64,000 bases of DNA from Cupriavidus necator N-1 (GTDB taxonomy: Bacteria; Pseudomonadota; Gammaproteobacteria; Burkholderiales; Burkholderiaceae). The DNA lies in contig NC_015726.1 of the NCBI RefSeq assembly GCF_000219215.1, positions 2,604,001 to 2,668,000 on the forward strand, written 5' to 3'. The position numbers were made by a program, and so were the translations under genes. Positions 1 through 11,784 of the stretch are shown in pieces; the first letter of the stretch is position 1; each line of letters begins with the position of its first letter. The notes below the pieces were generated by a model. That model was not told the origin of the DNA. It made no database searches and was given only the letters and a program-made list of their open reading frames with translations.

Positions 1-516
1 CTGCGCCTGGACCACAACCGTGCCCTGTCGCAAATCGCCGCCAAGACCGGCAAGCCGGTGTCGTCGATCGAGAAGCTGTTCGTGTGGGGCAACCACAGCC
101 CGACCATGTACGCCGACTACCGCTATGCCACCGTCGACGGCAAGAGCGTCAAGGATCTGATCAACGACCCGGTGTGGAACAACGACGTGTTCCTGCCGAC
201 CGTCGGCAAGCGCGGCGCCGCCATCATCGAAGCGCGTGGCCTGTCGTCGGCTGCTTCGGCCGCCAACGCTGCCATCGACCACGTGCGCGACTGGGTGCTG
301 GGCACCAACGGCAAGGTCGTCACCATGGGCATCCCGTCGAACGGTGAGTACGGCATCCCGGCCGACACCATGTTCGGCTACCCGGTGACCACCGCCAACG
401 GCAAGTACGAGATCGTCAAGGGTCTGGAGATCGACGCCTACAGCCAGGAAAAGATCAATATCACCCTGAACGAACTGGAAGAAGAAAAGGCCGGCGTGCA
501 GCACCTGCTGGGCTGA
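1..516 (+). CDS. mdh: Malate dehydrogenase, C-terminal part (start lies outside the window)
   Basis: The frame is open from the first base and ends at the TGA at 514-516. It encodes the last ~171 residues of an NAD-dependent malate dehydrogenase (malate to oxaloacetate, TCA cycle, cytoplasm). The fragment shows the helix around [12 protein letters not shown], where the His is the family's catalytic proton acceptor, and the Ala/Ser-rich stretch followed by [11 protein letters not shown] typical of the cytosolic-type MDH used by proteobacteria. A strong terminator follows directly. Downstream genes for a citrate-lyase-like protein, methylcitrate synthase and aconitase fit a central-carbon cluster. 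The missing N-terminal half with the Rossmann fold is the only uncertainty. Confidence 0.93.
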   Translation: MRLDHNRALSQIAAKTGKPVSSIEKLFVWGNHSPTMYADYRYATVDGKSVKDLINDPVWNNDVFLPTVGKRGAAIIEARGLSSAASAANAAIDHVRDWVLGTNGKVVTMGIPSNGEYGIPADTMFGYPVTTANGKYEIVKGLEIDAYSQEKINITLNELEEEKAGVQHLLG

Positions 517-538
517 TCCTCCGATCGCTCGAGGAAAG

Positions 539-586
539 ACCGGGGTTCCGCAACGATTCACGAATCAGCGCGGACCCCGGTTTTTT
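539..586 (+). terminator. Intrinsic terminator after mdh
   Basis: An ACCGGGGT arm at 539 pairs with ACCCCGGT near 574-581, with an inner TCCGC/GCGGA extension, and is followed by a run of six T. It lies between the mdh stop and the next start codon at 604, so it probably ends the upstream operon. Confidence 0.85.
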
Positions 587-603
587 AATATCCAGGGGCT
601 ACG

Positions 604-1629
604 ATGGCCCCTGCTCTCCCCCGTCAACCCAAATCTATCCGAATCAACGTGCATCCTTCCGAGGTCTTGTTCCAGGGCGAAGCCATCCCGGTCCAGTTGC
701 CGGTGTGTGACCACTACGCGGGCAGCGAAAAGCTGATGCGCAAATCGCTTGCCCTGCAACAAGAGCTTGGCCCGGTCTTCGACATCACCTTCGACTGCGA
801 GGACGGCGCCGCCGTCGGCCGTGAGCGCGAGCATGCCGAGCTGTGCGCGCAGCTGGTCAACAGCCCGCTCAATGCCCACAACCGCGTCGGCGTGCGCATC
901 CATGACCCGGCCCACCCGAGCTGGCGCGAAGACGTCGACGTGCTGGTGCGTGCCGCCGGCGCGCGCCTGGCCTATGTGGTGGTGCCCAAGGTCACCGACG
1001 TGGTCGAGGTCGCGCGCGTGACCGATCACGTCAACCAGGTGGCGCGCAATGCCGGCATCGCCCGGCATATCCCGATCCATGTGCTGGTCGAGACCCACGC
1101 CGCGCTGGAACAGGCCTTCGATATTGCCGCGCTGGTGCAGGTGGAATGCCTGAGCTTCGGCCTGATGGACTTTGTCTCGGCCCATCATGGCGCCATCCCG
1201 GGCGAAGCCATGCGCTCGCCGCAGCAGTTCGAACACCCGCTGATCCGCCGCGCCATGCTGGAGATTTCCGCCGCCTGCCACCGCCACGGCAAGGTGCCGT
1301 CGCACAACGTCAGCACCGACGTGCAGGCACCGCAGCGCGCCGGCGACGATGCGCTGCGCGCGCGCAGCGAGTTCGGCTACCTGCGCAAGTGGAGCATCCA
1401 TCCGGAACAGATCGCACCGATCGTGGCGGCGTTCCGCCCGGGCGCCGACGAAATCGGCGCGGCCAGCCAGATCCTGCTGGCGGCGCACGAGAACAACTGG
1501 GCCCCGATCCGCCACGACGGCCAGTTGCACGACCGCGCCAGCTACCGCTACTACTGGTCGCTGCTGCAGCGCGCGCAGGCCACCGGCACGCCGCTGCCGG
1601 CCAATGTGGAAGCGCTGTTCTTCGCCTGA
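604..1629 (+). CDS. HpcH/HpaI aldolase/citrate lyase family protein (CitE-like)
   Basis: This 341-residue protein belongs to the HpcH/HpaI aldolase/citrate lyase beta-like TIM-barrel family. These enzymes cleave or form C-C bonds in CoA thioesters or 2-keto acids using a divalent metal. The DCEDGA motif near residue 64 is the family's acidic metal/substrate signature, and an [10 protein letters not shown] segment carries the second conserved Glu. It starts with an ATG 18 nt after the mdh terminator. The stop is 50 nt before the methylcitrate synthase gene, so the two may be co-transcribed. The exact substrate (malyl-, citramalyl- or citryl-CoA) cannot be decided from sequence; no citrate lyase alpha or gamma subunit is nearby, so a true citrate lyase complex is unlikely. 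Confidence 0.85.
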   Translation: MAPALPRQPKSIRINVHPSEVLFQGEAIPVQLPVCDHYAGSEKLMRKSLALQQELGPVFDITFDCEDGAAVGREREHAELCAQLVNSPLNAHNRVGVRIHDPAHPSWREDVDVLVRAAGARLAYVVVPKVTDVVEVARVTDHVNQVARNAGIARHIPIHVLVETHAALEQAFDIAALVQVECLSFGLMDFVSAHHGAIPGEAMRSPQQFEHPLIRRAMLEISAACHRHGKVPSHNVSTDVQAPQRAGDDALRARSEFGYLRKWSIHPEQIAPIVAAFRPGADEIGAASQILLAAHENNWAPIRHDGQLHDRASYRYYWSLLQRAQATGTPLPANVEALFFA

Positions 1630-1679
1630 AGCGATACCCATACCAAAAACCAATCAGGACAGCGCCCAAGGAGACACGG

Positions 1680-2876
1680 ATGTCCGCCTCGAAGTTCGCC
1701 GCACCCGCCGCCGCACCCGACGCCACGGGCAGCGAGCCAGCCGCGCCCCGGGTCAAGAAATCCGTCGCCCTGTCGGGCGTGACCGCCGGCAATACCGCGC
1801 TGTGCACCGTCGGCCGCACCGGCAACGACCTGCACTACCGCGGCTACGACATCCTCGACATCGCCGAGACCTGCGAGTTCGAGGAGATCGCCCACCTGCT
1901 GGTGCACGGCAAGCTGCCGACCAAATCCGAACTGGCCGCCTACAAGGCCAAGCTCAAGAGCCTGCGCGGCCTGCCCGCCAATGTGAAGGCCGCGCTCGAA
2001 TGGGTGCCCGCCAGCGCCCACCCGATGGACGTGATGCGCACCGGCGTGTCGGTGCTGGGCACCGTGCTGCCGGAGAAGGAAGACCACAACACCCCGGGCG
2101 CGCGCGACATCGCCGACCGCCTGATGGCCAGCCTGGGCTCGATGCTGCTGTACTGGTATCACTACAGCCACAATGGCAAGCGCATCGAAGTCGAAACCGA
2201 CGATGACTCCATCGGTGGCCACTTCCTGCACCTGCTGCACGGCGAGAAGCCGTCGGCACTGTGGGAGCGCGCCATGAACACCTCGCTGAACCTGTACGCC
2301 GAGCACGAGTTCAACGCCTCGACCTTCGCCGCCCGCGTGATCGCCGGCACGGGTTCGGACATGTATTCGTCGATCAGCGGCGCCATCGGCGCGCTGCGCG
2401 GCCCCAAGCACGGCGGCGCCAACGAGGTCGCGTTCGAGATCCAGAAGCGCTACGACAACCCGGACGAGGCCCAGGCCGATATCACCCGCCGCGTCGAGAA
2501 CAAGGAAGTTGTGATCGGCTTCGGCCACCCGGTGTACACCACCGGCGACCCGCGCAACCAGGTGATCAAGGAAGTGGCGAAGAAGCTGTCGAAGGATGCC
2601 GGCTCGATGAAGATGTTCGACATCGCCGAGCGCCTGGAAACGGTGATGTGGGACATCAAGAAGATGTTCCCGAACCTGGACTGGTTCAGCGCGGTGAGCT
2701 ACCACATGATGGGCGTGCCGACAGCGATGTTCACGCCGCTGTTTGTGATCGCGCGTACCTCGGGCTGGGCCGCGCACATTATCGAGCAGCGCATCGACAA
2801 CAAGATCATCCGCCCGAGTGCCAACTACACCGGCCCGGAAAACCTGAAGTTTGTGCCGATTGGCAAGCGCAAGTGA
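1680..2876 (+). CDS. prpC: 2-methylcitrate synthase / citrate synthase family
   Basis: This 398-residue enzyme condenses propionyl-CoA (or acetyl-CoA) with oxaloacetate, the first step of the methylcitrate cycle. Citrate synthase signatures are visible: [11 protein letters not shown] with the active-site His, [15 protein letters not shown] with the second His, and a C-terminal SANYTGP near the CoA/oxaloacetate site. PrpC is favoured over GltA because of the short length and the [28 protein letters not shown] start seen in PrpC proteins (quoted here as family context). An upstream in-frame extension overlaps the previous gene and is rejected; the ATG at 1680 sits just after AAGGAGA. prpB and prpD are not in the window, so a dedicated propionate operon here is unproven. 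Confidence 0.9.
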   Translation: MSASKFAAPAAAPDATGSEPAAPRVKKSVALSGVTAGNTALCTVGRTGNDLHYRGYDILDIAETCEFEEIAHLLVHGKLPTKSELAAYKAKLKSLRGLPANVKAALEWVPASAHPMDVMRTGVSVLGTVLPEKEDHNTPGARDIADRLMASLGSMLLYWYHYSHNGKRIEVETDDDSIGGHFLHLLHGEKPSALWERAMNTSLNLYAEHEFNASTFAARVIAGTGSDMYSSISGAIGALRGPKHGGANEVAFEIQKRYDNPDEAQADITRRVENKEVVIGFGHPVYTTGDPRNQVIKEVAKKLSKDAGSMKMFDIAERLETVMWDIKKMFPNLDWFSAVSYHMMGVPTAMFTPLFVIARTSGWAAHIIEQRIDNKIIRPSANYTGPENLKFVPIGKRK

Positions 2877-3041
2877 AGCCGGGCCAACTAGCCCCCTTCG
2901 ATAATGTAACCAAAGACCAGAGCACTACGCCGCCCTGGGCAAATCGTAGAGAATAGCGGCGGAATTTGTCCCGGCGCCGCCCGATTTGACGGCGGCGAAT
3001 GAAACATAAACCGATTTCAGTATCCGAAAGGCACTCACAAA

Positions 3042-3599
3042 ATGAAACATCTTGTCCTTGCCGCCTGCATCGGCGCATTCAGCCTGACCACCGCGACCGC
3101 CGTGATGGCACAGGAACCTGCCAAGAAGACCACCACCAAGAAGGCTTCGAGCAAGAAGAAGGCAGCTGCCGGGACCGCCGCGGCGGCCGGCGCTGCTGCC
3201 GCGGTCACGCCGAACGGCGAAAAATGGCAGTGTGAACTGGGCAACAACCTGTATATCGCCGGCGACATGCTGCGCGACGAGGTCCTAACCGTGCACTGGC
3301 AAGGCCGCGACTACAAGCTGCCGCGCCAGCCCACGGTGACCGGCGCCGACCGCTACTACGACGCCCGCACCGGCCTGGACCTGGTGGTGATCCCGAGCAA
3401 GGCCATGCTGTTCAACAAGAACCTGGGCCAGCGCCTGGCCGACGACTGCCAGAGCGCCGCCATGCAGGCCGGCGCCGCAGCCCCGACCCAGGCCGGCGGC
3501 CTGCGCGCCCCGGCCACCACCCCGCTGCTGGTCACGCCCCCGGGCGGCCCGACGCAGGTGCCGGAAGGCGCCCAGCAATCCGCAGCGCCCAAGCAGTAA
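3042..3599 (+). CDS. Secreted MliC-like protein with Lys/Ala-rich linker
   Basis: The 185-residue product begins with a signal peptide (MKHLVLAACIGAFSL.. cleaved near AMA/QE). Next comes a low-complexity Lys/Thr/Ala linker (residues ~23-50), then a compact domain with two Cys (WQCELG and LADDCQ) and a KAMLFNK segment. It ends with a Pro/Ala/Gln-rich tail. The Cys-bounded beta domain resembles the C-type lysozyme inhibitor (MliC/PliC) fold, so a periplasmic role is likely; lysozyme inhibition itself is inference. It is flanked by prpC and acnA and followed by its own terminator, so it may simply be a separate unit within the TCA gene block. Confidence 0.7.
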   Translation: MKHLVLAACIGAFSLTTATAVMAQEPAKKTTTKKASSKKKAAAGTAAAAGAAAAVTPNGEKWQCELGNNLYIAGDMLRDEVLTVHWQGRDYKLPRQPTVTGADRYYDARTGLDLVVIPSKAMLFNKNLGQRLADDCQSAAMQAGAAAPTQAGGLRAPATTPLLVTPPGGPTQVPEGAQQSAAPKQ

Positions 3600-3609
3600 G
3601 TCCGTACCG

Positions 3610-3653
3610 GGGCGCTGGCGGCCGCTGAATTCCGGCCGCCAGCGCCCTTTTTT
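3610..3653 (+). terminator. Intrinsic terminator after the MliC-like gene
   Basis: A perfect 15-bp stem (3610-3624 with 3633-3647) closes an 8-base loop and is followed by TTTTTT at 3648-3653. This is among the strongest terminators in the window. Confidence 0.92.
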
Positions 3654-3878
3654 GCCTTGCCGGGCGGTCAATCCCGGGCGGGCATGCTGTCGGGCCAGTG
3701 TCGTTGCGGCCGGCGGGATGCCGAGCCGGGTGGCGCCAAAGCCGCGCGGCGGTTAGAGTATGCAGTTGCAGTGCGCTGCCGGCCTCGGACCGCGGTCAAA
3801 TGCCGCGGCAGCGCACCGGGGTCTTGATTCAGGTCCGAGCCAAATGCCATCGCATCATCCTTCGATCGGAGTACGGCA

Positions 3879-6584
<2,706 letters not shown>

Positions 6585-6620
6585 GATCCACCTGAGGCGC
6601 CCGCAGCCTGCCAAGGCTGA

Positions 6621-6667
6621 CGCCGCCTGCCTGGCCCTGTTGCGGGGCCCAGGCAGGCGGCGTTTTT
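6621..6667 (+). terminator. Intrinsic terminator after acnA
   Basis: The arm CGCCGCCTGCCTGG (6621-6634) pairs perfectly with CCAGGCAGGCGGCG ending at 6662, and TTTTT follows. Confidence 0.92.
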
Positions 6668-6821
6668 CATTGGTGTCCTGCGCCCCTTGCATCACCCCGA
6701 ACGAAGTCGGGCGCGTGTAAGTTCCACGCAAGCCAGTACTGCCACACTGTGTTCCACAAGAACAGCGGTCGCACGACCGGAAGCCGGGTCCGCCCGGCAT
6801 CATCCAGAATCAGGAGACACC

Positions 6822-6974
6822 ATGGTTAAGATCCTTATCGCATTCGTCGTGGTTGCCGGCGCGGCCCTCTACCTGCTGACCAAGGGCGGCAGCGACGTTT
6901 CCATGTCCGGCGAGTCGCACAGCGTCGAGAGCCACGCGCCCGCGGCCCCTGGCGCCGCTCCGGCCCAGAAATAA
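6822..6974 (+). CDS. Small single-span membrane or exported protein
   Basis: This 50-codon gene starts at an ATG preceded by AGGAGA at good spacing. The product has one hydrophobic helix (residues ~3-20, ILIAFVVVAGAALYLL) and a short polar Ser/Ala/Pro tail ending in QK. It could be a small inner-membrane protein or a signal-anchored peptide. No family was recognised. It lies alone between acnA and the DUF2863 gene. Confidence comes from the ribosome-binding site and the clean membrane-helix/tail composition. Confidence 0.6.
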   Translation: MVKILIAFVVVAGAALYLLTKGGSDVSMSGESHSVESHAPAAPGAAPAQK

Positions 6975-7079
6975 GCCGCACGCCCGGGCGCGTCCGCACA
7001 GGCTGCACGCATATAGCGGCCTGCGTGTCAACGCAACGAGTAGAATACCGTTTTACGCATAAACGGACGGTTTCTTTCT

Positions 7080-8282
7080 ATGGCAGGTTTTCGCCCCAAG
7101 GCTTCCCCACGACTCTCCCCTGACGCCGAGCGTCTGGTGGCCGATGCGCTCGCCCTCGACGCTTCGGGCAGCCGCATGGAGGACGCGTACTGGGAACGGC
7201 GGCTCTCGCAGCGCCTGGGCCGCCTGCTGAAGAACGGGAGCCAGACCGCGCTCGACGCGGCGCTGGAACACCTGTTCAAGCACAATGCAGACGCCTCCGA
7301 CGTACTGGCCGAGCAGGCCGAGACGCTCGCCGAATCCGCCACCATCGAGGTCGACGGCCAGCGCTATGACGCGCTGCTGATTGCCGCCCCGATCCTGGCG
7401 CACACGCGCTACGCGATTCCCTCCGGCTCGCTCAAGCCGGAGCTGGCGCAGACGCTGGCGGTGCACCTGCAGGCACATGTGCTGGCCACCGGCACCAAGG
7501 TCTCGCTGTCGCCCTACCTCTACAGCATCGACCAGCTGCCGCGCACGCACAGCGACACCTTTGCGCTCACGCACAAGCTGGCCGCGGCCGCCCTGGCCGG
7601 CACGGTACCCAAGGTCGACCTGCGCGACCTGCCCGAGACCGCGCCGATCCTGGCCGATCCGCGCTACCTGCTGGCCGTGGTGGTGGCCCCGCACGAGCAG
7701 GCGCTGTTCCGCTGGCAGGAAGACGCCAAGGATCACCACGCCGAGCGCTCGACCTGCCTCGACCAATGGCGCACCCAGGTGCAGCCGTCGGTGGCGCTGT
7801 TGCTGCCGGGCTGCGAGTTCGAGTTGCTGCTGCCTGACGCCTTCTTCCTGTCCTGCCGCGAGTCCGACAAGAGCATCCGCCCGCTGACCGTGCGCGCCGC
7901 GGTCAACTACCTGTGCGGCACCCTCGACATCTCCGCCGGCCAGCTGGCCGCCGTGGTGGCTGCCTTCGGCGAGGAAGTGGTCGAGGAATACCGCGTGGGC
8001 TTCACCATGCGCGGCGAGAAGGATGTGATCTACGGCATTGTGTGGCCGGTCTACGGCCGCGAAGCCGGCGAGGTCGATGCCGACGAAAAGGGCAACCCGC
8101 TCGAGCAGATCTGCGAGGAACTGCGCAACGCCGGCGTGGAAGACATCTTCCGCCACGCCGCGCTGTTCGATCCGGAATACTGCGAGGACTGCGGCACGCC
8201 GCTGTACGCGGACCGCAACGGCGAGATCGTGCACGCCGAACTGCCCGAGGACGCGCCGACGCAGCAGCCGCTGTTCCACTGA
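7080..8282 (+). CDS. DUF2863 family protein
   Basis: A 400-residue cytoplasmic protein recognised as the DUF2863 family, which I know mainly from betaproteobacteria. It has no signal peptide or membrane segment. The C-terminal part contains a CEDCGTPLYADRNGEIVH segment whose paired Cys look like half of a zinc-binding knuckle. Function is unknown. It reads as a single unit: a short AT-rich leader precedes it and a bidirectional terminator follows, facing the convergent methyltransferase gene. Confidence 0.8.
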   Translation: MAGFRPKASPRLSPDAERLVADALALDASGSRMEDAYWERRLSQRLGRLLKNGSQTALDAALEHLFKHNADASDVLAEQAETLAESATIEVDGQRYDALLIAAPILAHTRYAIPSGSLKPELAQTLAVHLQAHVLATGTKVSLSPYLYSIDQLPRTHSDTFALTHKLAAAALAGTVPKVDLRDLPETAPILADPRYLLAVVVAPHEQALFRWQEDAKDHHAERSTCLDQWRTQVQPSVALLLPGCEFELLLPDAFFLSCRESDKSIRPLTVRAAVNYLCGTLDISAGQLAAVVAAFGEEVVEEYRVGFTMRGEKDVIYGIVWPVYGREAGEVDADEKGNPLEQICEELRNAGVEDIFRHAALFDPEYCEDCGTPLYADRNGEIVHAELPEDAPTQQPLFH

Positions 8283-8308
8283 CGCATCCGGCTGCGCCAG
8301 GCAAAAAG

Positions 8309-8333
8309 ACGGCCCGCATGCGCGGGCCGTTTC
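8309..8333. terminator. Bidirectional terminator between convergent genes
   Basis: ACGGCCCGC and GCGGGCCGT form a perfect 9-bp stem around ATGC. An A-run lies on the left and a T-rich stretch on the right, so it can serve both the DUF2863 gene and the convergent methyltransferase gene. Confidence 0.85.
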
Positions 8334-8348
8334 TCATTGGCGAGCCGC

Positions 8349-9035
8349 TCAGGCGGGCTTGCGCTCGCTGACGCAGCGCCACAAGCCATGGCCCGATGCG
8401 CCGTACTTGCGCTCGAACGGCGTCATCGGCTGCGCCGGCGCCCACGCCTCTACCTGCGCCGGGCGCCCGACCAGCGCCAGCGCCTGGGCAAACTCATCGA
8501 TATAGATGCGCCAGTTGCTGCGGCACTCCAGGTAGTCGCCGCAGGCAGCCAGCGCCGGGAACACCGCATGGCCCTGCCAGCGCCGCCCCAGGTGGCCGAT
8601 CTTGGGCCACGGGTTCGGGTACAGCACGTAGTGGCGCGCCACCGGCACGGCCTCGGCCTGCAGCAGGCGCCAGGCATCGACCAGGTCGGCCCGCGCCCAG
8701 CAGAAGTTGGCGGGCATCGGCGCCTCGCCCCACCAATCCTTGCCGGCGGCCAGGCGCTTCTCGGACTGGTCGACGCCGATCACGAAGTGGTCCGGGAACG
8801 CCGTCGCCAGCCGCAGCGTGCTTTCACCCACGCCGCAGCCCGCATCCAGGATCAGCGGCGCGCCGCCGGCCTGCTGCCAGCTTTGCAGCGCCGCGCCGAG
8901 CTCGCGCCGGCTGGCTTCGCCGATGGGCTTGCGGAACGGCTCGGCCAGGTGGCGCGCGACGCGCGCGGCCAGGTGTTCGTGGACATCGGACTGGGCCGAG
9001 ACAATGGTGCGGGAATTGGCAAACATGGGCGCCAT
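8349..9035 (-). CDS. TrmB-like tRNA (guanine-N7)-methyltransferase family protein
   Basis: The product is a 228-residue class I SAM-dependent methyltransferase. Motif I is LILDAGCGVGESTLRLA and the acidic motif II is VIGVDQSEKRL. YPNPWPKIGHLGRRW matches the FPDPWPK-type catalytic loop of TrmB, the enzyme that makes m7G46 in tRNA. The Asp of that loop is replaced by Asn here, and the later TDW motif reads SNW, so this is a divergent member and may be a paralogue rather than the main TrmB. The start at 9035 (MAPMFANS) is chosen because longer versions run into the divergent transporter gene's leader; 9026 is an alternative. Confidence 0.72.
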   Translation of the reverse strand: MAPMFANSRTIVSAQSDVHEHLAARVARHLAEPFRKPIGEASRRELGAALQSWQQAGGAPLILDAGCGVGESTLRLATAFPDHFVIGVDQSEKRLAAGKDWWGEAPMPANFCWARADLVDAWRLLQAEAVPVARHYVLYPNPWPKIGHLGRRWQGHAVFPALAACGDYLECRSNWRIYIDEFAQALALVGRPAQVEAWAPAQPMTPFERKYGASGHGLWRCVSERKPA

Positions 9036-9172
9036 TCTAACGGCGCCGCCCCGCATCGGCTTGGCAGCCCGCGCCAAAGGCTGCAACCAAGCCACTTTAG
9101 CGGCACAATGCGGGACAAACCCGCCTGAGAACCCGGCCGCGTCCGCGCGGACCCGTACGAGGAGCCAGCCAG

Positions 9173-10804
9173 ATGACACCGACCCACGCCCTGCCGCCGC
9201 AACGTCCGCCCCGCCGCCCTGCCCGCCGCGCCGTGCTCCATGCCGCCACCGCGCTGGTGCTGGCCAGCGCCGCCTTCACGCTGCTGCCGGCGGGAGCCGC
9301 CCACGCCGAAGACCTGCGCATCGGCCTGGCGGCCGACGTGACCTCGATGGACCCGCACTGGAACAATTCCGGCCCCAACAACGCCATCGCGCTGCATGTG
9401 TTCGAGTCGCTGGTGTTCATGGACAAGAATGCGCGCTACATCCCCGGCCTGGCGCTGTCGTGGAAGCCGGTCAACGCCATCACCTGGGAGATCAAGCTGC
9501 GCCCCAACGTGAAGTGGCACGACGGCTCGCCCTTTACCAGCGAGGACGTCAAGGCCTCGCTGGAGCGCCCGGAGAAGCTGGTCAACAGCCCGGGCTCGTT
9601 CACCAGCTACACCAAGCCGATCGCGCGTATCGACACACCCGACCCGCTGACGGTGCGCCTGACCATGAGCGTGCCCAATTACGCCAACCTGGCCAACGAC
9701 CTGAACAGCGTGCCGATCATGCCGAAGAAGGTCGCCGCCACGCTGACGCAGGCGGACTTTGATTCGGGCAAAGTCATGATCGGCACCGGCCCGTTCAAGT
9801 TCGTGCGCTTTGCGCGCGGGCAGGAAATCGTGATGGAGCGCAACCCCAACTACTGGGGCCCCAAGCCCGAGTGGGACCGCGCCATCTTCCGCATCATCAC
9901 TGACAACGGCGCGCGTTCGTCCGCGCTGCTGGCTGGCGATGTCGACGTGATCGAGAGCGTACCGTCGGCCGACGTCGCCAAGCTAAAGCAGAACCCGAAG
10001 TTCAAGATCGAGCAGCAGGTGTCGTGGCGCACCATCTTCTGGCAAATGGACCAGTCGCGCGACAACCCGCCCTTTGTCACCGACAAGGCCGGCAAGCCGC
10101 TGGGCAAGAACCCGTTCAAGGATGCGCGCGTACGCGCCGCAATCAGCAAGTCGCTGAACCGCGACGCCATCGTCAGCCGCATCATGGAAGGGCTGGCGGT
10201 GCCGGCCTCGTCGATCGTCTCGCCGCAGATCTTCGGGCATCCCGGCACCAAGCCTGAAGCCTATGACCCGGAAGGCGCGAAAAAGCTGCTGGCGGCCGCA
10301 GGCTACCCCGACGGCTTCGGCCTGACGCTGCACGCCACCAACAACCGTTACCTGAACGACGCCGCGGTGGCGCAGGCCACCGCCAGCATGCTGACGCGCA
10401 TCGGCATCCAGACCAAGGTGGAGACGTTGCCGGTGGCGGCCTACTTCACGCGCGCACGCCAGGGCGAGTTCGCCTTCCAGATGCTGGGCTGGGGTTCGGC
10501 TGCGGCCGACGTGGCACTGCGCTCGATTACCGGCACGCCCAACCCCAAGACCGGCTATGGCACCTGGAACTGGGGCAAGTACAGCAACCCCCAACTGGAC
10601 CAGCTGATCGAGAAGTCGCTGACCACCGTCAGCAGCGACAAGGCCCGCGAAGAGAATGCCCGCATCGCGGCCAAATTTGCGCTGGCCGACCACGCGATCA
10701 TTCCGTCGCACAGCCAGCTGGCGATGTGGGCGATGAAGAAGGGACTGAAGTACGAGGCGCGCACCGACGAGTGGTCGCTGGCGCAGTTCTTCCACAAGGA
10801 GTGA
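9173..10804 (+). CDS. ABC transporter substrate-binding protein (peptide/SBP family 5)
   Basis: A 543-residue periplasmic binding protein of the DppA/OppA type. A long Arg-rich n-region and hydrophobic core end at AHA/ED (residues ~43-45), a Sec-type (possibly Tat-like) signal peptide. The mature protein opens with LRIGLAADVTSMDPHWNN, and the WKPVNAITWEIKLRPNVKWHDGSPFTSEDV region is the family signature (quoted as context). No permease or ATPase genes are adjacent, so it must use a transporter encoded elsewhere or act as an orphan receptor. Ligand is unknown. Confidence 0.9.
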   Translation: MTPTHALPPQRPPRRPARRAVLHAATALVLASAAFTLLPAGAAHAEDLRIGLAADVTSMDPHWNNSGPNNAIALHVFESLVFMDKNARYIPGLALSWKPVNAITWEIKLRPNVKWHDGSPFTSEDVKASLERPEKLVNSPGSFTSYTKPIARIDTPDPLTVRLTMSVPNYANLANDLNSVPIMPKKVAATLTQADFDSGKVMIGTGPFKFVRFARGQEIVMERNPNYWGPKPEWDRAIFRIITDNGARSSALLAGDVDVIESVPSADVAKLKQNPKFKIEQQVSWRTIFWQMDQSRDNPPFVTDKAGKPLGKNPFKDARVRAAISKSLNRDAIVSRIMEGLAVPASSIVSPQIFGHPGTKPEAYDPEGAKKLLAAAGYPDGFGLTLHATNNRYLNDAAVAQATASMLTRIGIQTKVETLPVAAYFTRARQGEFAFQMLGWGSAAADVALRSITGTPNPKTGYGTWNWGKYSNPQLDQLIEKSLTTVSSDKAREENARIAAKFALADHAIIPSHSQLAMWAMKKGLKYEARTDEWSLAQFFHKE

Positions 10805-10822
10805 GCGCGGCGCTGCCTGCTG

Positions 10823-10849
10823 CCGCTCTCCCGCGCAGCGGGAGAGCGG
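10823..10849. terminator. Hairpin between convergent genes
   Basis: CCGCTCTCCCGC and GCGGGAGAGCGG form a perfect 12-bp stem with a 3-base loop between the binding-protein stop and the convergent synthase-like gene. There is no T-run, so it may be a rho-assisted or mRNA-end-stabilising structure. Confidence 0.6.
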
Positions 10850-10856
10850 CCATTCC

Positions 10857-11765
10857 TCAGATCTTCAACTGCTCTTCCTGCCGCGCATTCGCCGCGCGCA
10901 GCTTCTGCACCCAGTCGCGCGCCGGCAGGCCGGTGGTCTTTTCCACCACCTCGGCACGCCCCTCCAGCGCTTCCCACGACACATCAATATCCGGCCCGTT
11001 GAAGGCCATCGCGATGATGTTGCCGTCATGCACTTCCGGGAACACCAGCACGCGGTTGTCAAAGGCATCGCAGATGCGTTCGATATTCTTCGGAAAGCTG
11101 TCGTGGTCGCCGAACAGGTTGATGGTCATCACCCCGGGTGCCTTCAGCGTGCGGCGGCAGGCTCGGTAGAACGCGGTGGTGTCCAGCACCGGGCCGCGCG
11201 CGGTGGCGTCGTACAGGTCCACCTGCAGCACATCGATGGCGCCGGCGTGGGTGCCGTCCATGACGTAGTCCCAGGCATCCTGCTCGCGCACGGTCAGGCG
11301 CGCATCGTCCTCGCGCAGGCCGAACATGCTGCGCCCGGCGATGATCACCGCGGGGTTCAGCTCCACCGCGGTCACGCGCGCTTGGCTGAACTGGCGGTGG
11401 CAGAACTTGGTCAGCGCCGCGGCTCCCAAGCCAAGCTGGACCACGTGGAATTCTTCAACGGAAGGCGACAGGAACAGCAGCCAGGCCATCATCTGCTGCG
11501 CGTATTCCAGCTCGATCGCATCGGGCTTGCGCAGGCGCATCGCGCCCTGCACCCACTCGGTGCCGAAGTGCAGGTAGCGCACCCCTTCCATTTCCGAGAA
11601 GGTCACCGGCGCGAAGCGCGGCGTCATGCGCTTTTCTTCGCGTGCCGGCGCCTCGCCACGGCTGCGGGTGCCACGTGCCGGACGGCGCGAGGCCACGGCT
11701 TCAATCGATTTGCGTTTCAGTAGGGTCATGTTGTCGAGAAAGGCGTTCAGCACCCGTTCCAGCAT
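10857..11765 (-). CDS. Spermidine synthase-like methyltransferase-fold protein
   Basis: The ~302-residue product has the spermine/spermidine synthase fold. VVQLGLGAAALTKFCHRQF gives the glycine loop, VTAVELNPAVI the acidic strand, and DVLQVDLYDATARGP the region where SpeE holds its catalytic Asp. Bacteria often carry such proteins of unknown substrate beside true SpeE. The start is unclear: 11765 (MLERVL) is used, 11729 (MTLLKRKS) is equally possible, and neither has a clear ribosome-binding site. It follows the TPR gene by 19 nt on the same strand. A second protein of the same fold lies at 14337-15209. Confidence 0.72.
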   Translation of the reverse strand: MLERVLNAFLDNMTLLKRKSIEAVASRRPARGTRSRGEAPAREEKRMTPRFAPVTFSEMEGVRYLHFGTEWVQGAMRLRKPDAIELEYAQQMMAWLLFLSPSVEEFHVVQLGLGAAALTKFCHRQFSQARVTAVELNPAVIIAGRSMFGLREDDARLTVREQDAWDYVMDGTHAGAIDVLQVDLYDATARGPVLDTTAFYRACRRTLKAPGVMTINLFGDHDSFPKNIERICDAFDNRVLVFPEVHDGNIIAMAFNGPDIDVSWEALEGRAEVVEKTTGLPARDWVQKLRAANARQEEQLKI

Positions 11766-11784
11766 GGATGGGGACAAACGCGGA

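Noticed and set aside
1146..1679. N-terminal extension of the methylcitrate synthase frame
   Set aside because: It overlaps the lyase gene in another frame, has low-complexity Arg/Ala sequence, and a good start with AAGGAGA exists at 1680.
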